Source: Molossus alvarezi
Taxonomy: Eukaryota; Chordata; Mammalia; Chiroptera; Molossidae
Reading direction: 5' to 3'
Assembly: GCA_037176705.1 (NCBI GenBank)
Contig: CM073885.1
Coordinates: forward strand, 159,454,290 to 159,518,289
DNA length: 64,000 nt
Below the pieces are notes generated by a model that searched no databases, was not told where the DNA came from, and saw nothing but the letters and a program-made list of their open reading frames with translations. Below are positions 24,429 to 35,269 of this stretch, in pieces (within the stretch, counting starts at the first letter, position 1; each line of letters begins with the position of its first letter). The position numbers and the translations under genes were made by a program.

Positions 24429-24432
24429 GAAT
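24305..24432. repeat. (GATA)n microsatellite with GATG variants
   Basis: About 30 tetranucleotide units of GATA with GATG interruptions near both ends. Confidence 0.95.
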
Positions 24433-25214
24433 GATAGGTAGAATCTGCAACCTAAAACTGTGGGCATACTGGAGCAGCAATGATATTTTAGGCTCTAAGA
24501 TGCCAGAGTCTCGTAGGTATTCTGAATCCATCAAGCAATACGAATAGTGAATTTCTGATTTCAAAAAGAAGAGAGACCATAAGAAATCTCTTTGCTGTAG
24601 TAAATGTGGAATAACTATTCCATATTACCCTGTTGTCCTTGGCCAACACTTGGTCACTTTCTTTTCTACTTCCTAGTGGAGCTGCCATCCACTGCTCTTC
24701 TCCTCTGCCCCCCTGAAGGCACTTGGGGGTCCTGGCTCCAGCATAACATCTGGGGTGGGCACAGAGCCCAGGTTGGAGGGGTGCTGCAGGGAGGGGCCCT
24801 CACTGGTCAGCTACAGAAGAGCCTGGTTTTCCAGCCAGCTCAGTAATGGCTGTTCTGTCAGGAATGCCACAGAGTCTGTTTCCACATCATGTCTTTGCTA
24901 GCTGGTGACTGAACCCATCTGAGCCTTGGGTATGATTCCCAGCCAAGGCCACATACCCACCAAGAATATAACTTCTCTGTTTTGATGCCTCTTTTAAGTA
25001 ATATTTTCATTACACAAGCCATTTGAATTAGAGGAGTAATTAAAATTCTTTTTAGTTTCTTAGCACAACCCCCCTGCCCCAAGAAAAAAACACTAAACTT
25101 AGTATCTGACGACTTGAGACCTTTTACTAATGTTTCCAGGAGAGCAGAGCTATCCCGGACAAACAAGATCCCCAGATGTGCCTCAGATTCCCCAGCTGTT
25201 AAAGGAAGAGGATC
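24433..25214. other. Intron, nothing recognised
   Basis: Mixed composition with overlapping short frames only. Confidence 0.45.
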
Positions 25215-25471
25215 ACACTGACCAGTGTGGCTCACTGGTTAGAATCGCCCTGCACACCAGAATGTCTTGGGTATGATTCCCGGTCAAGGGCACATACCTG
25301 GGTTGAAGATTCGATCCCCGACCTGGACAGGGCACAAGCAGGAGGCAACCAATCAATGTGTTTCTCTCACATCGATGCTGCTTCTCTCTCATTCTCTCTT
25401 CCTCCCTTCGACTCCCTCTAAAAACAAAATCAGTGGAAAAAACATCCTCTGGTGAGCATTAACAAAAAAAA
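25215..25471 (+). mobile_element. Ves SINE, sense
   Basis: Head accagtgtggctcactggtt, box B-like gtatgattccc, tail atcctctggtgagcattaac plus A run. Confidence 0.88.
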
Positions 25472-25610
25472 GAGGGGGAGCATTACCTTACTGTTTCACT
25501 CTTTGGCATGTTCTCTTGGGTATTTGAATGGGGTCTATGAAAATAAGCTTTGTAGAGGCAGAAGCTATACTTAGCAGTTTATTTCTTTACTAATGACTTC
25601 ATAGTTTATT

Positions 25611-25818
25611 GAGCCTGGTCAGTGTGGCTCAGGAGATTGAGTGTGGTCCCATGGACTGAGAAGTCCCAGTGTGATTCCTGGTCAGGGCAGGTGCCTGAAT
25701 TGCAGGCTCGATCCCCAGTAGGTGGCGTGAAAGAGGCAGCCAATCCATGTATCTCTCTCACATCAATGTTTCTCTCTCTCTCTCCATTCCTCTCTAAAAA
25801 AAATCAATTTAAAAGGAA
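25611..25818 (+). mobile_element. Ves-type SINE, sense
   Basis: Head gcctggtcagtgtggctca, then gtgattcctggtcagggca, ending ctctaaaaaaaatcaattt. A short direct repeat around gtttattgag and gttcattgag may be the target-site duplication. Confidence 0.85.
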
Positions 25819-26225
25819 GTTCATTGAGAAGCCATCTGTTGCCCTGTGAGCAAAACCAGGTTCCTTACAGAAGTTTCACATTTGTACAATAAACAGCAGT
25901 TCACTCTCTTGGGTTCTGTCAGAACAGGCCTGGGGTTGGGTGGGGACAGTGCTGTGGCCTAAGCAGGCCAGGCAGCCTTTACAGTGGATGTGAAGCTACT
26001 CAGCACTGTAGTGCCTGTCACACAAGGACACAGACTGGTTGGCGCTGTGTCAGGAAGGGGCGAGCTGATGCCCCCCACAGGGACTGTCATCACATTTTGG
26101 TTGTTCCACAGGTTCTTTCTGATCAGGCGGAGAAGGCTACGGGATGGTGCTGCCCATGATTTTCACAGACAGGGCTTTGTCTAAGGGATTTGATTATCTC
26201 TGACTTCTGTTTTTTGTCTTTGCAG

Positions 26226-26282
26226 ATGAAAATATTGGCAGTGAAGACAGTTCCCTCTCAGATGCCCTTGTTCTGGAGGATA
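26226..26282 (+). pseudogene. FRMD4A-like: FRMD4A-like exon 2 of fragment (57 nt, open)
   Basis: Acceptor gtctttgcag, donor gtaggt. With the last base of the previous exon it reads DENIGSEDSSLSDALVLED, nearly identical to FRMD4A's DGNIASEDSSLSDALVLED. The phases are consistent with the exon at 23075. Confidence 0.9.
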
Positions 26283-27305
26283 GTAGGTTGTCCACTTCCT
26301 GCTTGAGAACAGGAGGCAAAATCAAACTGGGATTATTCTGTGTAGTCCGGGGTGGGCCTGTGTAAAGGCGAGAGCTGGGCCTACATGGCAGCGGCCTCCC
26401 TGCCCTTCTCTCCCTTCCTACATCACCGGTTTGGTTGGGAGGTGACTGGTGTGACATAAACCATGTCTGTTGGAATTTAGTGTTTCCTGTGGCTGAGAGG
26501 TGAGATCTTAGGTGGTATTCAATGAGTCATATTTTATCTTACTAGTTCCCAAACACTTTTACCTGAACAGAGACTCTGTGCACTGTGCATAGTCTCCTTT
26601 TCAGTGTGCATAATTTTTGTTGGAAAAAGGCAGACAGAGGTTTGCATCACTAATCAAAGGCTGAAACCTGCCAGGGGAGCCTGGAGGTAGCAGGAGAAAC
26701 AGCAGTGATCCCCACCCGGACCATCAGCCACCACCTCACATAGAAGAGGAAAAAATTCCAACCCAGAACCATCTCTGAGCATGTTCCTCTGAATTTAACC
26801 TTAAACTTGTGAGGCCAGGGCATCAATGAAATGGAAATATATTAAGTGGCAGTTAATTTTTTGCCCCTCAGGGAAACTCAGGTGAGCAGTGAGAAGTGGC
26901 TATTCAGACAGAACACATACAAGGTCTACCTAAGTCAGAGTAATGAGGATAACTGCAAGAAAAATAATTATTGCTGTGGCAAAAGCTGGTGGGTTATTCA
27001 CCCAGTTGTCTTGGCCCTGCTATTAGTAATCAGAGTGTAATATTTTACTGTCACCTCTGTTACATGGTGGGAAGGAAGTAGGGCAGGGGAGCAGGCTGCT
27101 GTTTTTGTTTTGGGGTTTTTTTGTTTTTTGTTTTTGCTTGAACAATAGAAATTTATTTCTGGACACTCCGGAGGTGGCAAGTCCAAGATCAATGTGCTGG
27201 TCAGGTAGGTTTTATTCTGAGACCTCATCTCATGGCTTGTATGTGGTGCCACCTTGCTATATGCTCACATGATCTTTATTAATTAATTAATGTATTTACT
27301 CTGAA
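26283..27305. other. Intron with an old repeat fragment
   Basis: About 27135-27260 (aacaatagaaatttatttct, caagtccaagatcaatgtgc, tcacatgatcttt) resembles a dispersed mammalian repeat that I cannot assign. The rest is unremarkable. Confidence 0.4.
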
Positions 27306-28898
27306 CAATTATAATGTTTAAAATTTAATTTTTATTGTTGACATTACAGATGTCCCCCATTTTTCCTCCTTTGCCCCACTCTGCCCAGACCTAGCCCTCC
27401 CCTCCCTTGGCCCTCACCACTTTGTTCTCTGTGTCCATGCGCTAAGCACACTTGTTCTTTGGCTAATTTTTCACCTTCTTTCACCTGTTGCTCCTCCCAC
27501 CTCTCCTCTGACATCCGTCAATCTGTTCCATGTAGCCATGTCCCTGGTTCTGTTTAGTATGTCAGTTTATTTTGTTCTTTAGATTCCATGTATAAGTGAG
27601 ATCATATGATATTTGTCTTTCTCTCACTGGCTTATTTCACTTAGCATCACAGTCTCTATGCCCATCCATGCTGTCCCAAAAGGTAAGAGTTTCTTCCTTT
27701 TTACAGCTGCATAGAATTCCATTGTGTAAACGTACAATACCTTTTTTATCTACTCATCTACTGATGGGCACTTGGGCTGTTTCCAATCTTGGCTATTGTA
27801 AACAGCACTGCTATGAACACAGGGGTGCATGTATTCTTTCTGATTGGTGTTTGAAGATTTGTAAGATATATTCCCAGAAGTGGGATCACTGTGTCATAGG
27901 GCAGTTCCATTTTTAATTTTTTGGGCAAATTCTATATTGTGGTCCACAGTGCTTTCACCAGTCTGTATTCCCTCCATTAGTGCAGTGGGGTTCCCTTTCC
28001 TCCACATCCTCTCATACACTTGTTGTCTGTTGATTTTTTGATGGTAGCCATTCTGGCAAGTGTGAGGTGTTACCTCATTGTACTTTTAATTTGCATCTCT
28101 CTGACGACCAGTGACTTGGAGCATTTTCACATGTCTCTTGACCATCTGTATGTCCTCTTTGAAGAAGTATCTATTCAAGTCCTTTGTCCATGTATTAATT
28201 GGATTGTTAGTCTTCCTGGATTTGAGTTATATAAGTTATATTTTGGAAATTTACCCCTATCAGATATATAATTGGCAAATATGTTCTCCCATACAGTGAG
28301 ATCCCTTTTCATTTTGATGATTACTTTTACTGTGCAGAAACTTTTTAGTTTGATGTAGTCTCATTTATTTAGTTTTTCTATGTTTCCTCGGCCCTACAAG
28401 AAAAATCAGCTGAAGTATTGCTATGAGAGATGTCTGAGATTTTACTGCCTATGTCTTATTCTGGGATTTTAATAATTTTGTAACTTACATTTAAGTTTTT
28501 TGTACATTTTGGTTTTAATCTTGTGTATGGTGTAAGTTGGTGCTCTAGATTCTGTCCAACTTTACCACCACCATTTATTAAATAGACTGTTTTTACTCCA
28601 TTGTATGTTCTTGCCTCCTTTGTGAAATATTGAGTATAAATGTGTGGGTTGATTTCTGGGCTCTCTGTTCTATTCCACTGGTCTATATGTCTGTTCTTAT
28701 GCCAGTTTCAGGCTGTTTGATTACAGTGGCCTCGTAGTATAGTTCGATACCTGGTGTTGTTATCTCTCCAACTTTGTTCATCTTTCTCAGGATTGCTGAG
28801 GCTATTCAGAATATTTGGTTTTATCTAAATTTTTGGAATATTTCTTCTAGATCTGTGAAATATGCCATTGGTGTTTTAATTCAAATAGCGTTTTTTCC

Positions 28899-29106
28899 AC
28901 TTTTATTCATTTTTTTAGAGAAATAGAAAGAGGGAGAGAGAGAGAGAGAAATATCAATGAGAGAATATCAATTGGTCACCTCCTGCATGGCCCCCACTGG
29001 GGATCAGGCCCACAATCTGGGCATGTGCCCTGACTCAGAATCAAACCAGCGAGCACCCTCTTGATGCATGGGTCGATGCTCAACTACTGAGCCACACAGG
29101 CCAGGC
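28899..29106 (-). mobile_element. Ves-type SINE, second subfamily, nested in L1
   Basis: From cacttttattcattttttta to gagccacacaggccaggcc. Near full length. Confidence 0.85.
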
Positions 29107-29636
29107 CTGGAATATCTTTAAATCTATAGATTGCTTTGGGCAGTATGTAAATTTAAAAATATGTTAAGTCTTCCAATCCATGATTATATTATATCTTTTC
29201 ACTTATTTGTATTTTCCTCAATTTATTTCATCAATGTCCTATAATTTTTCAATCATATGTCTTTTACCTTCTTGGTTAAATTTATTTCTAGGTAGTTTAT
29301 TTGTGTGTTGTTGCAAAAGTAAGTACAATTGTTTTCTTAGTTTCCCTTTCTTATAGTTTAATATTGATGTATAGAAATGACATTGATTTCTAGATATTGA
29401 TTTTGTATGCTGTTGCTTTGCTAAAGTCACTTTATTGGATCTAGTAGTTTTTGTTGGTGTCTTTAGGATTTTCAATATACAATATAATGTCATATGTGAA
29501 TAATGACAATTTTGCTTCCTCCTTTCCAATTTGCTTGTCTTTTATTTCTTTTTCTTGTCTGATTGCTGTGGCTCATCATACTTCCAGTACTATGTTGAAT
29601 AAGAGGGGTGAAAGGGGAATCACCCCTTTCTGTCCT

Positions 29637-29676
29637 CGGGCTGACACTCTACCACTGAGTCAAACTGGCCAGGGCT
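29637..29676 (-). mobile_element. Ves head-only insert (40 nt) in L1
   Basis: Only the complement of the tRNA-like head is present (cgggctgacactctaccact through ggccagggct). L1 sequence continues directly on both sides (ctttctgtcct, then gttctgatctta), so the fragment is an insertion rather than a remnant at an edge. No clear target-site duplication. Confidence 0.78.
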
Positions 29677-29705
29677 GTTCTGATCTTAAGAGAAACACTG
29701 CCTCC

Positions 29706-30599
29706 AGTTGTTATTCAGGTTGATTGCTCCACTTTCAGCTGTAAATTGGGTTTAAAGCTAGGTGGTGTGTGTTGCTTTCACCTGCTCTGCAGCCATCTTG
29801 GAACGGGAGCTGTGTTTTGAATATCAGAGACCCAGCCCTGGTTTGGCCTCTGTGGACTCCAGTCTCTCCAAGGGAGAAAAAGAGAACAATTTCATGAGAT
29901 TCCTTTGTAACAGAAGAATTGAGGTTGTTATATATTGCCACATGTTGGGGACTTTGCATTCACCCCTGAGGGTGATGAGAACTAAACTCATGTCTTTGTG
30001 GACTTGGCCAATAGGCCCACCCTGAATTTTACATGTGGCCCTAGCATTGTGTGCCATATTGGTGGATATTTATAATGTGGACGCAGATAAGCTGAATGGA
30101 CTATATACAAAGTGGCGGCTTGGTAAGTTTTTGCCTCAGTCATTTTCCGTGTTCCACCTTCCTTCCCTTTTAGAGTCTTCATGGAAATTGAAATCATTTA
30201 TGTGGGTTTTGTAATAGTATTTAGTTTAATTATATGAAATGCACCTGCTGGGTTGTTTATTGACCTGCAAAAATAGGATATTCAACTGGTTTAACATATA
30301 CTAGAATAGGCATTTTCTTGGATTTCTTTGTATCTGTAGAATTTATTTCCACCTTTAAAAAAAACAAAGCCCTTTCTCTTGGCACACATTTGTCATAGGA
30401 AAACTTTATGTGGGTGTTGCCTTCACATATGTGATTCCCATTTCCCAGTGAGAATCAAAAGCCAAAGCAAAGAACAGGCTTACCTTTAGGGATAAGCCCT
30501 ACCCTCCAACATCCCTTTACTTGGTAAAAATGGGAAGCACCTTGATCCCAAGGGTAACACCTTTATTTTTCTCAGCCACTCACTTTTTCCTAAGTTCAA
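29706..30599. other. Intron or flank, nothing recognised
   Basis: Moderate GC with no identified repeat. Short frames on both strands show no resemblance to the missing FRMD4A segments. Confidence 0.45.
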
Positions 30600-31250
30600 T
30601 GATTGCAGATCCCCCAACCTTTAACCTGGGCCCCTAAACCTAGTAGCCCCTCCCTGAAGGTAGGTGGACCTCAGCTCCATGCACCAGCACAGCCTCCACC
30701 TACATTTTTAGCACCAGACTCCACCTGGGGTTCCCAGGGCAAACTCTTGGGCTGGGAGACAAATGGGGAAACCTGACTTGTATTCTCCATGCACTCCTAG
30801 CCGCAAACATTTGAACTCCATTGACAACTGTTTCTCTTGCACCAGGCACTGCAGCTAAGAGCACTGCTCCTGGGCATGATGAACACCAAATACTCCACAT
30901 TGGCAGAGGATTGCTCATCCAAGGTGTGCCTGGGGTGAACGTGTGGCAGTAGCACAGACAGGGTGTGGGGTGGGAGGGGCATGCTGGATGCCAGAAATTG
31001 GGCAGCATGCCCAACCTTGCTGTGTGTGGTGGAGGCAGAGGTGGACCTGGCATTTACCTGCACAGCCAGAGCAGCTCACAGTTCCACGTGAAAAAATATT
31101 TACTGTACTTTCCAGACTTGTGCCAAACCTTTGGCAATGTGCAGCCTCGAGAGACTAAGAGGTCCACCGCAGTGTCAATGTGCAGTTAAAATCTTGTGCA
31201 TCCTGGTTCCAGCCATTCTGCAGTTTAGAGCCAGACTCTGTCATCAATTC
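30600..31250 (+). pseudogene. FRMD4A-like: FRMD4A-like C-terminal exon, frameshifted
   Basis: The order of matches follows FRMD4A: VDLSSMHQHSLHLHF then a stop, GKPDLYSPCTPSRKH, NSIDNCFSCTRHCS then a stop, a frame change to MNTKYSTLAEDCSSK, another to GSMPNLA, GIYLHSQSSSQFHVKKYLLY, then CSLERLRGPP in a further frame. The region between the SSK and GSMPNLA parts is scrambled. No selection on the reading frame is evident. The left edge before 30664 is uncertain. Confidence 0.85.
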
Positions 31251-31283
31251 TAAGATTCAATGTTATTTTTAAATTTGCCATTT

Positions 31284-31471
31284 CCTAGTTAGTGTGGTTC
31301 AGTGGATTGCTCATAATCCCGTGCACCAAGAGGTCACTGGTTCAATTCCTGGTCAGGGGACATGTCCCGGTTTCAAGCTCTACACCCACCAGGGGTGAGC
31401 AGGAGGCACTGATCGATGTTCTCTCATTGATGTTTCTATCTCTCTCTCTAAAGAAAAAAATCAATAAAAAT
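31284..31471 (+). mobile_element. Ves-type SINE, second subfamily, sense
   Basis: Head tagttagtgtggttcagtgg, body tcaattcctggtcagggga, tail aaagaaaaaaatcaataaaa. Confidence 0.85.
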
Positions 31472-33399
31472 ATATTTTCAAAAAATTTACCACTAAGACA
31501 AATAAAAAGATACAATTAGAATTGCATGATGCTTTCCATTAAAAGCTGTATCCCTGTTTCATAGAAGTTAAATGTAAAATGATGAAATAAGCCATATAAA
31601 TGTGTTTTGATAAATATTTCTAACACTTGTGTGCTGCTCAAAGTCAGCTTTTGTCATCGTCCTCACTGTTGCCCACTTGCAATGTCTTGCACCTTTTTCT
31701 GGGTGCTATGAACTGTAGCAGCTGCTGTCACAAATAGTTCTTTCCTCCAAAAAGTGGTGGTGTGTGTATTTTGGGTGAGATGGTTAGCACAGGACAAGAG
31801 GGTGGTAAACAGTGCTAGGGGATGGATGCAGATGGAGATGTACTGAACATAACAGATGATAGGAACTTTAGGGAGGGCCTGAGAGTGTCTTTTTCCCACT
31901 CTATGATATAGAAAGGTTTGCATCCCCCCTCAAATTTTCTTCCTGCTCCTTTGTAGTCCATTTCTAGCACAAGCCCCAAATCCTGGAAACCTCAAATCTG
32001 CTTCTATGACTATAGATTTAACTTAAAGAATTCATATCAATGAAATCACATAGTATGTAGTATTTTTTCTAAATATTTCATGTGCATAATGTGTTGAGAC
32101 TTTTTCTTGCTGTTGCATGTCTCAGCTGTTCATTCCTTTTTATTGCACAATAGTATTCCTTTGAATGGATTTTACTGTATGTTTACCTTTTGTTGTTTCC
32201 TTAACCCAGTGAGAACCATCGATTCTTTCACTACTAACTATGATTTTACTTGTAGGATATGTAGATGTGTGTTTTGTGGATGTTCTTTCCTAGGTTGCTG
32301 TCTTTTCCTGTGGGTATTGCATTTTAGCAAATGCTTTTTTGTAAGGTTACATGCTTTATCTTCTTTAGCCTATTGATATGGTGGATTGTTTTGATTGATT
32401 TTTGCAGTTTTATATTGTTAGGGTCTAGATTTTGTAGTATTCCTTAGAAATACTGTCCTTTTATCTGATAGGCAGTTAAGTTAGTTGGAATCAGTTTGAT
32501 CCTTTAGGCTTGCTTTTTTGATTGATTAGGGTGAGTCAGAGCAGCCTTCAGTGTAGGATAATTTGGCCCCACTACTTGGGTGATTCCCTTTAGAAGACTC
32601 TGTCCCATGCCTGGTATTTGCCCATCTTTGTGTGATCTCTGAGTGTTGCATGGCCCACTGCTCTATGGTGGTTCTTTACTCAGCCTGGGGAGATTAGGAT
32701 TCAGCCAATAGTTGGAAAGGACCCCTTGGCAGAGCCTCAAGATTTTCCCCTGAACATCTTTCTACTTTCTTGTGTTCTGTCCCAATCTCCTCAATCTCCC
32801 AGAACTGTAATCTTTTTTTCCCTCAATTTAGTGAGATACTAGGCTCTGTTTGGGTTTCCTGAGCTGTATCCTGAACACTGCCTCTGGGTAGTAATCCAGG
32901 GCTAGTGCTCACCTCATTTGTTCATTGCCTGTTGCTTTATGTTTGAAAAATAGTTATATATTTTTTCTGGGTCTTTTTGTTGTTGTTGTTGTTGTTTTAT
33001 TTCTTTATGGTAGAACAAAAATTCCTGTAGCAGTTACCCCTTCCAGCCAATAGCAATAATCCATTATATTTTTTCATCATTTCATGACTGTTATTGGAAA
33101 TGTATAGTTCCTTGAGATCTTCAAGATCATTTTCTTTTCTTCCAAAATCCCACTCCATAAAAAGTATAAGTTAAATGTGGAATTTATACATTACTTTTGG
33201 GGAAGTTAACATTTGCACTGAAGCTCAAAAGAAATGGTAAATTTACTGATGCATTGGCATGAATCAAAGCAGTGGCACTAAACTGTAGTCATATTCTTTC
33301 TTCCTGTGCACTCCAGTAACTCACCCCTCCATTCTTTTAAATTTGTTTCTGTTAAAAGTGTTTTTTTTTAATGAATTAACTAATATGTAACCATTGAAA
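31472..33399. other. Intergenic with probable old L1 pieces
   Basis: About 32040-32460 looks like a heavily diverged antisense L1 (tattgcacaatagtattcct, agcctattgatatggtgga). A (GTT)n tract lies near 32978-32998. The remainder is unclassified. Confidence 0.4.
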
Positions 33400-33795
33400 A
33401 ACAGCATATTTCTGTAGAAGTTCCAAGGACTCACTTCACAGGAAAATGACTCCAGCAACCAGACAGTCCAGCTCCAGGAGACTTGGTGACTTCCATCCAT
33501 GAAAACCAGACCTCCACTTGACCAGCTTCAAGATAATCATCGGAATAGACTGTGCTGACTTACACATGGAGAACTTTCAACTCCCCTCCCCATGATTTTT
33601 TTGTTCTGCTTTCCCTCTCCCTCCTTGTAAAAACCCCTGCCTGCACTGAGATGTAAAGGTGGTCTTTAGGACAGGAGTCTGCCATCTGCTCAGGCTGCTG
33701 GCATTTGAATAAACTGTCTTTTCTTCCATCAACACCTGTCTCTGGAGTATTGACTCTCAAAGCAGCAGGCAAACAAATCTGAGTTCAGAATCACA
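33400..33795 (+). mobile_element. Probable solo LTR of an endogenous retrovirus
   Basis: Promoter and 3'-end style of a gamma-type ERV LTR: cttgtaaaaacccctgcctg, ggctgctggcatttgaataa with AATAAA at 33708-33713, then acacctgtctctggagtatt and a gcaggcaaacaaatctgagt end. No gag, pol or env sequence lies on either side, so it is solo. Boundaries and flanking duplications are not resolved. Confidence 0.5.
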
Positions 33796-33837
33796 CTCAA
33801 ACATAAAATACCAATTTCACTTCAAAAAGTGTTTTTC

Positions 33838-33997
33838 CCCTGGAAAGTTTGGCTCAACTGTTACAGCATTGGCCCAAAGACCAAAGAGTTGAAGGTTCAA
33901 TTCCAGTCAATGGCACATACATCAGTTGTGGTTTGGTCCCTGGCCCTGGCCAGGGTCATTTGGGAGGCAACCAGTTGATGTGTCTCTCCCACATCAA

Positions 33998-34055
<58 letters not shown>

Positions 34056-34104
34056 CCACTTTATCTGAAGATAAATTTTAAAAAAGTATCCTTTGGTGAG
34101 AATT
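33838..34104 (+). mobile_element. Ves SINE, sense, with long (TC)n tract
   Basis: Head aaagtttggctcaactgtta, body gtcatttgggaggcaaccag, an expanded TC tract at 34002-34050 and tail atcctttggtgagaatttt. Confidence 0.88.
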
Positions 34105-34219
34105 TTTTTTTTATTCTTACCTGAGGACATTTTTCCATTTTTTTAGATAGAGTGGGAGGGAGAGAGAAACATCAACATGAAAGGGACACATTGAGTGGCT
34201 GCTACCCACATGACCAACC
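34105..34219 (-). mobile_element. Ves SINE 3' half, antisense, abutting a sense copy
   Basis: Starts attcttacctgaggacattt and stops inside the body at cacatgaccaaccagg. It directly follows the sense copy, giving a tail-to-tail inverted pair. Confidence 0.85.
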
Positions 34220-34285
34220 AGGAGAAACATCTGTAACAAAAATAAAATTAAAAATAAATAAATAAATGAATAAATAAACCTCATT
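34220..34285 (+). mobile_element. L1 3' terminus fragment with (AAAT)n tail
   Basis: agaaacatctgtaacaaaaa followed by AAATA repeats matches the last bases of the local L1s (compare agaaacatttgtaacaaaat at 41042). Only the terminus is present, fused to a truncated SINE. Confidence 0.7.
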
Positions 34286-35269
34286 TTTCAAAATTTACAA
34301 AACTAGTTATAAAAAAGTATAAATTACTAAATTTTCCAATGATTCTTTTGTCAATTAATAGCATTTGTACTTCTGAAGTTCTTAAAGCTTAAATTGCACT
34401 AAGACTTATGGGACACCCTGGTATACACATATGTACATTCCCTCGCTCTGTCCATGGAGAGGGCCTAGGCAGTAAAACTCCTATAGCCATGCAAGCACCT
34501 AGCACTCATTGTAACTATCATTTCCACTAAAAGGAACCAGGGGTCTTGGAGAAATAGCTGATATCACAGATTAGCTCGGGGGTGGACATGGAAATTCTCA
34601 GATGAACCAACAATATTGCTGTGCTAAAAATTAATGGAGTGCTCAAAGAACAACTGGGACATGTCAACACACACACACAATCACAATCCTGTGATCAATG
34701 AAAATTAATAATGACAGTAATTGCTTATAAGCCATCAAATAAAATAGAAAATCACGAATCCACACTAGTAACACCTAAATGAGTAGAAGACTTTAGAGAT
34801 ATTTACATAGTTACAAATAGCTCACAACAAAATATTTATATATTACAAACGGGAAAAGAATAACTTTATAGCTGAAGAAGCATGGAAGATACCACCTTAA
34901 TCAAAGTAAACAGAATGATTAATGGTACAAACTGAAATCATGTGCCACCTGATAAAATGCAATGAGAACACAGTGTTACTTCTATTACTGCTGGAGATGT
35001 ATAACATAAATATAATCATGAGAAAATATAAAACAAAAACAAATTGAAAAATATTGTACAAATAATTGGCTATACTCTTTGTGTGACATTCACAAAAATC
35101 AATAAAAGACATAATAACATTTCTAGATTAAAGGAGATAAAAAAATAAATAAATAAAAATAAAACAACCTGCAAAAGACTAGAGCTATAATGCTTGAAAC
35201 AGTATGGTCATTGTTCAAGGAGCAACAGGCTTATCAGAAGAACAGATCTGTGTTTGTAAGAACTTAAAA
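34286..35269. other. AT-rich, unclassified
   Basis: No coding similarity. A short CA run lies at about 34661-34679 and an AAAT run at 35140-35162. Confidence 0.4.

Larger units (their letters stand above)
27306..29705 (-). mobile_element. L1 3' half, antisense, decayed
   Basis: Begins with a 3'-UTR complement (tttttattgttgacattaca) and continues through the complement of the ORF2 C-terminal and reverse-transcriptase regions, ending soon after gttctgatcttaagagaaa. All frames are broken. It parallels 44697-46830 of the younger L1. It holds a full Ves at 28899 and a Ves head at 29637. Confidence 0.88.
23075..31250 (+). pseudogene. FRMD4A-like: FRMD4A-like gene fragment, three exon blocks
   Basis: FRMD4A is a FERM-domain scaffold that binds cytohesin-type exchange factors and polarity proteins through a helical region after the FERM domain. 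Two clean exons (23075-23302 and 26226-26282) encode parts of that region (KQEFAIQSQITEAARYL, KSGKKPTQRTSLIID, SEDSSLSDALVLED) and keep the family's intron position. A third block, about 30600-31250, matches the Ser-rich C-terminal exon in changing frames (PDLYSPCTPS, KYSTLAEDCSSK, GSMPNLA, IYLHSQSSSQ) with stops. The FERM exons and the region between the second and third blocks are absent. Retained introns indicate a DNA-level partial duplicate or a decayed gene, not a retrocopy. FRMD4B is a less good match. Confidence 0.85.

Noticed and set aside
24305..24432. Tandem array considered as a CRISPR-like or satellite structure
   Set aside because: Simple tetranucleotide repeat without spacers, a eukaryotic microsatellite.
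30700..31063. - strand Pro/His-rich frames of 117 and 88 codons
   Set aside because: They are the complement of the decayed FRMD4A-like C-terminal exon, which has matching order on the + strand.
34002..34050. Long (TC)n tract as an independent microsatellite or protein-coding Ser/Leu repeat
   Set aside because: It is the expanded pyrimidine tract that every Ves SINE carries. The encoded LSLSLS runs here and elsewhere are not proteins.
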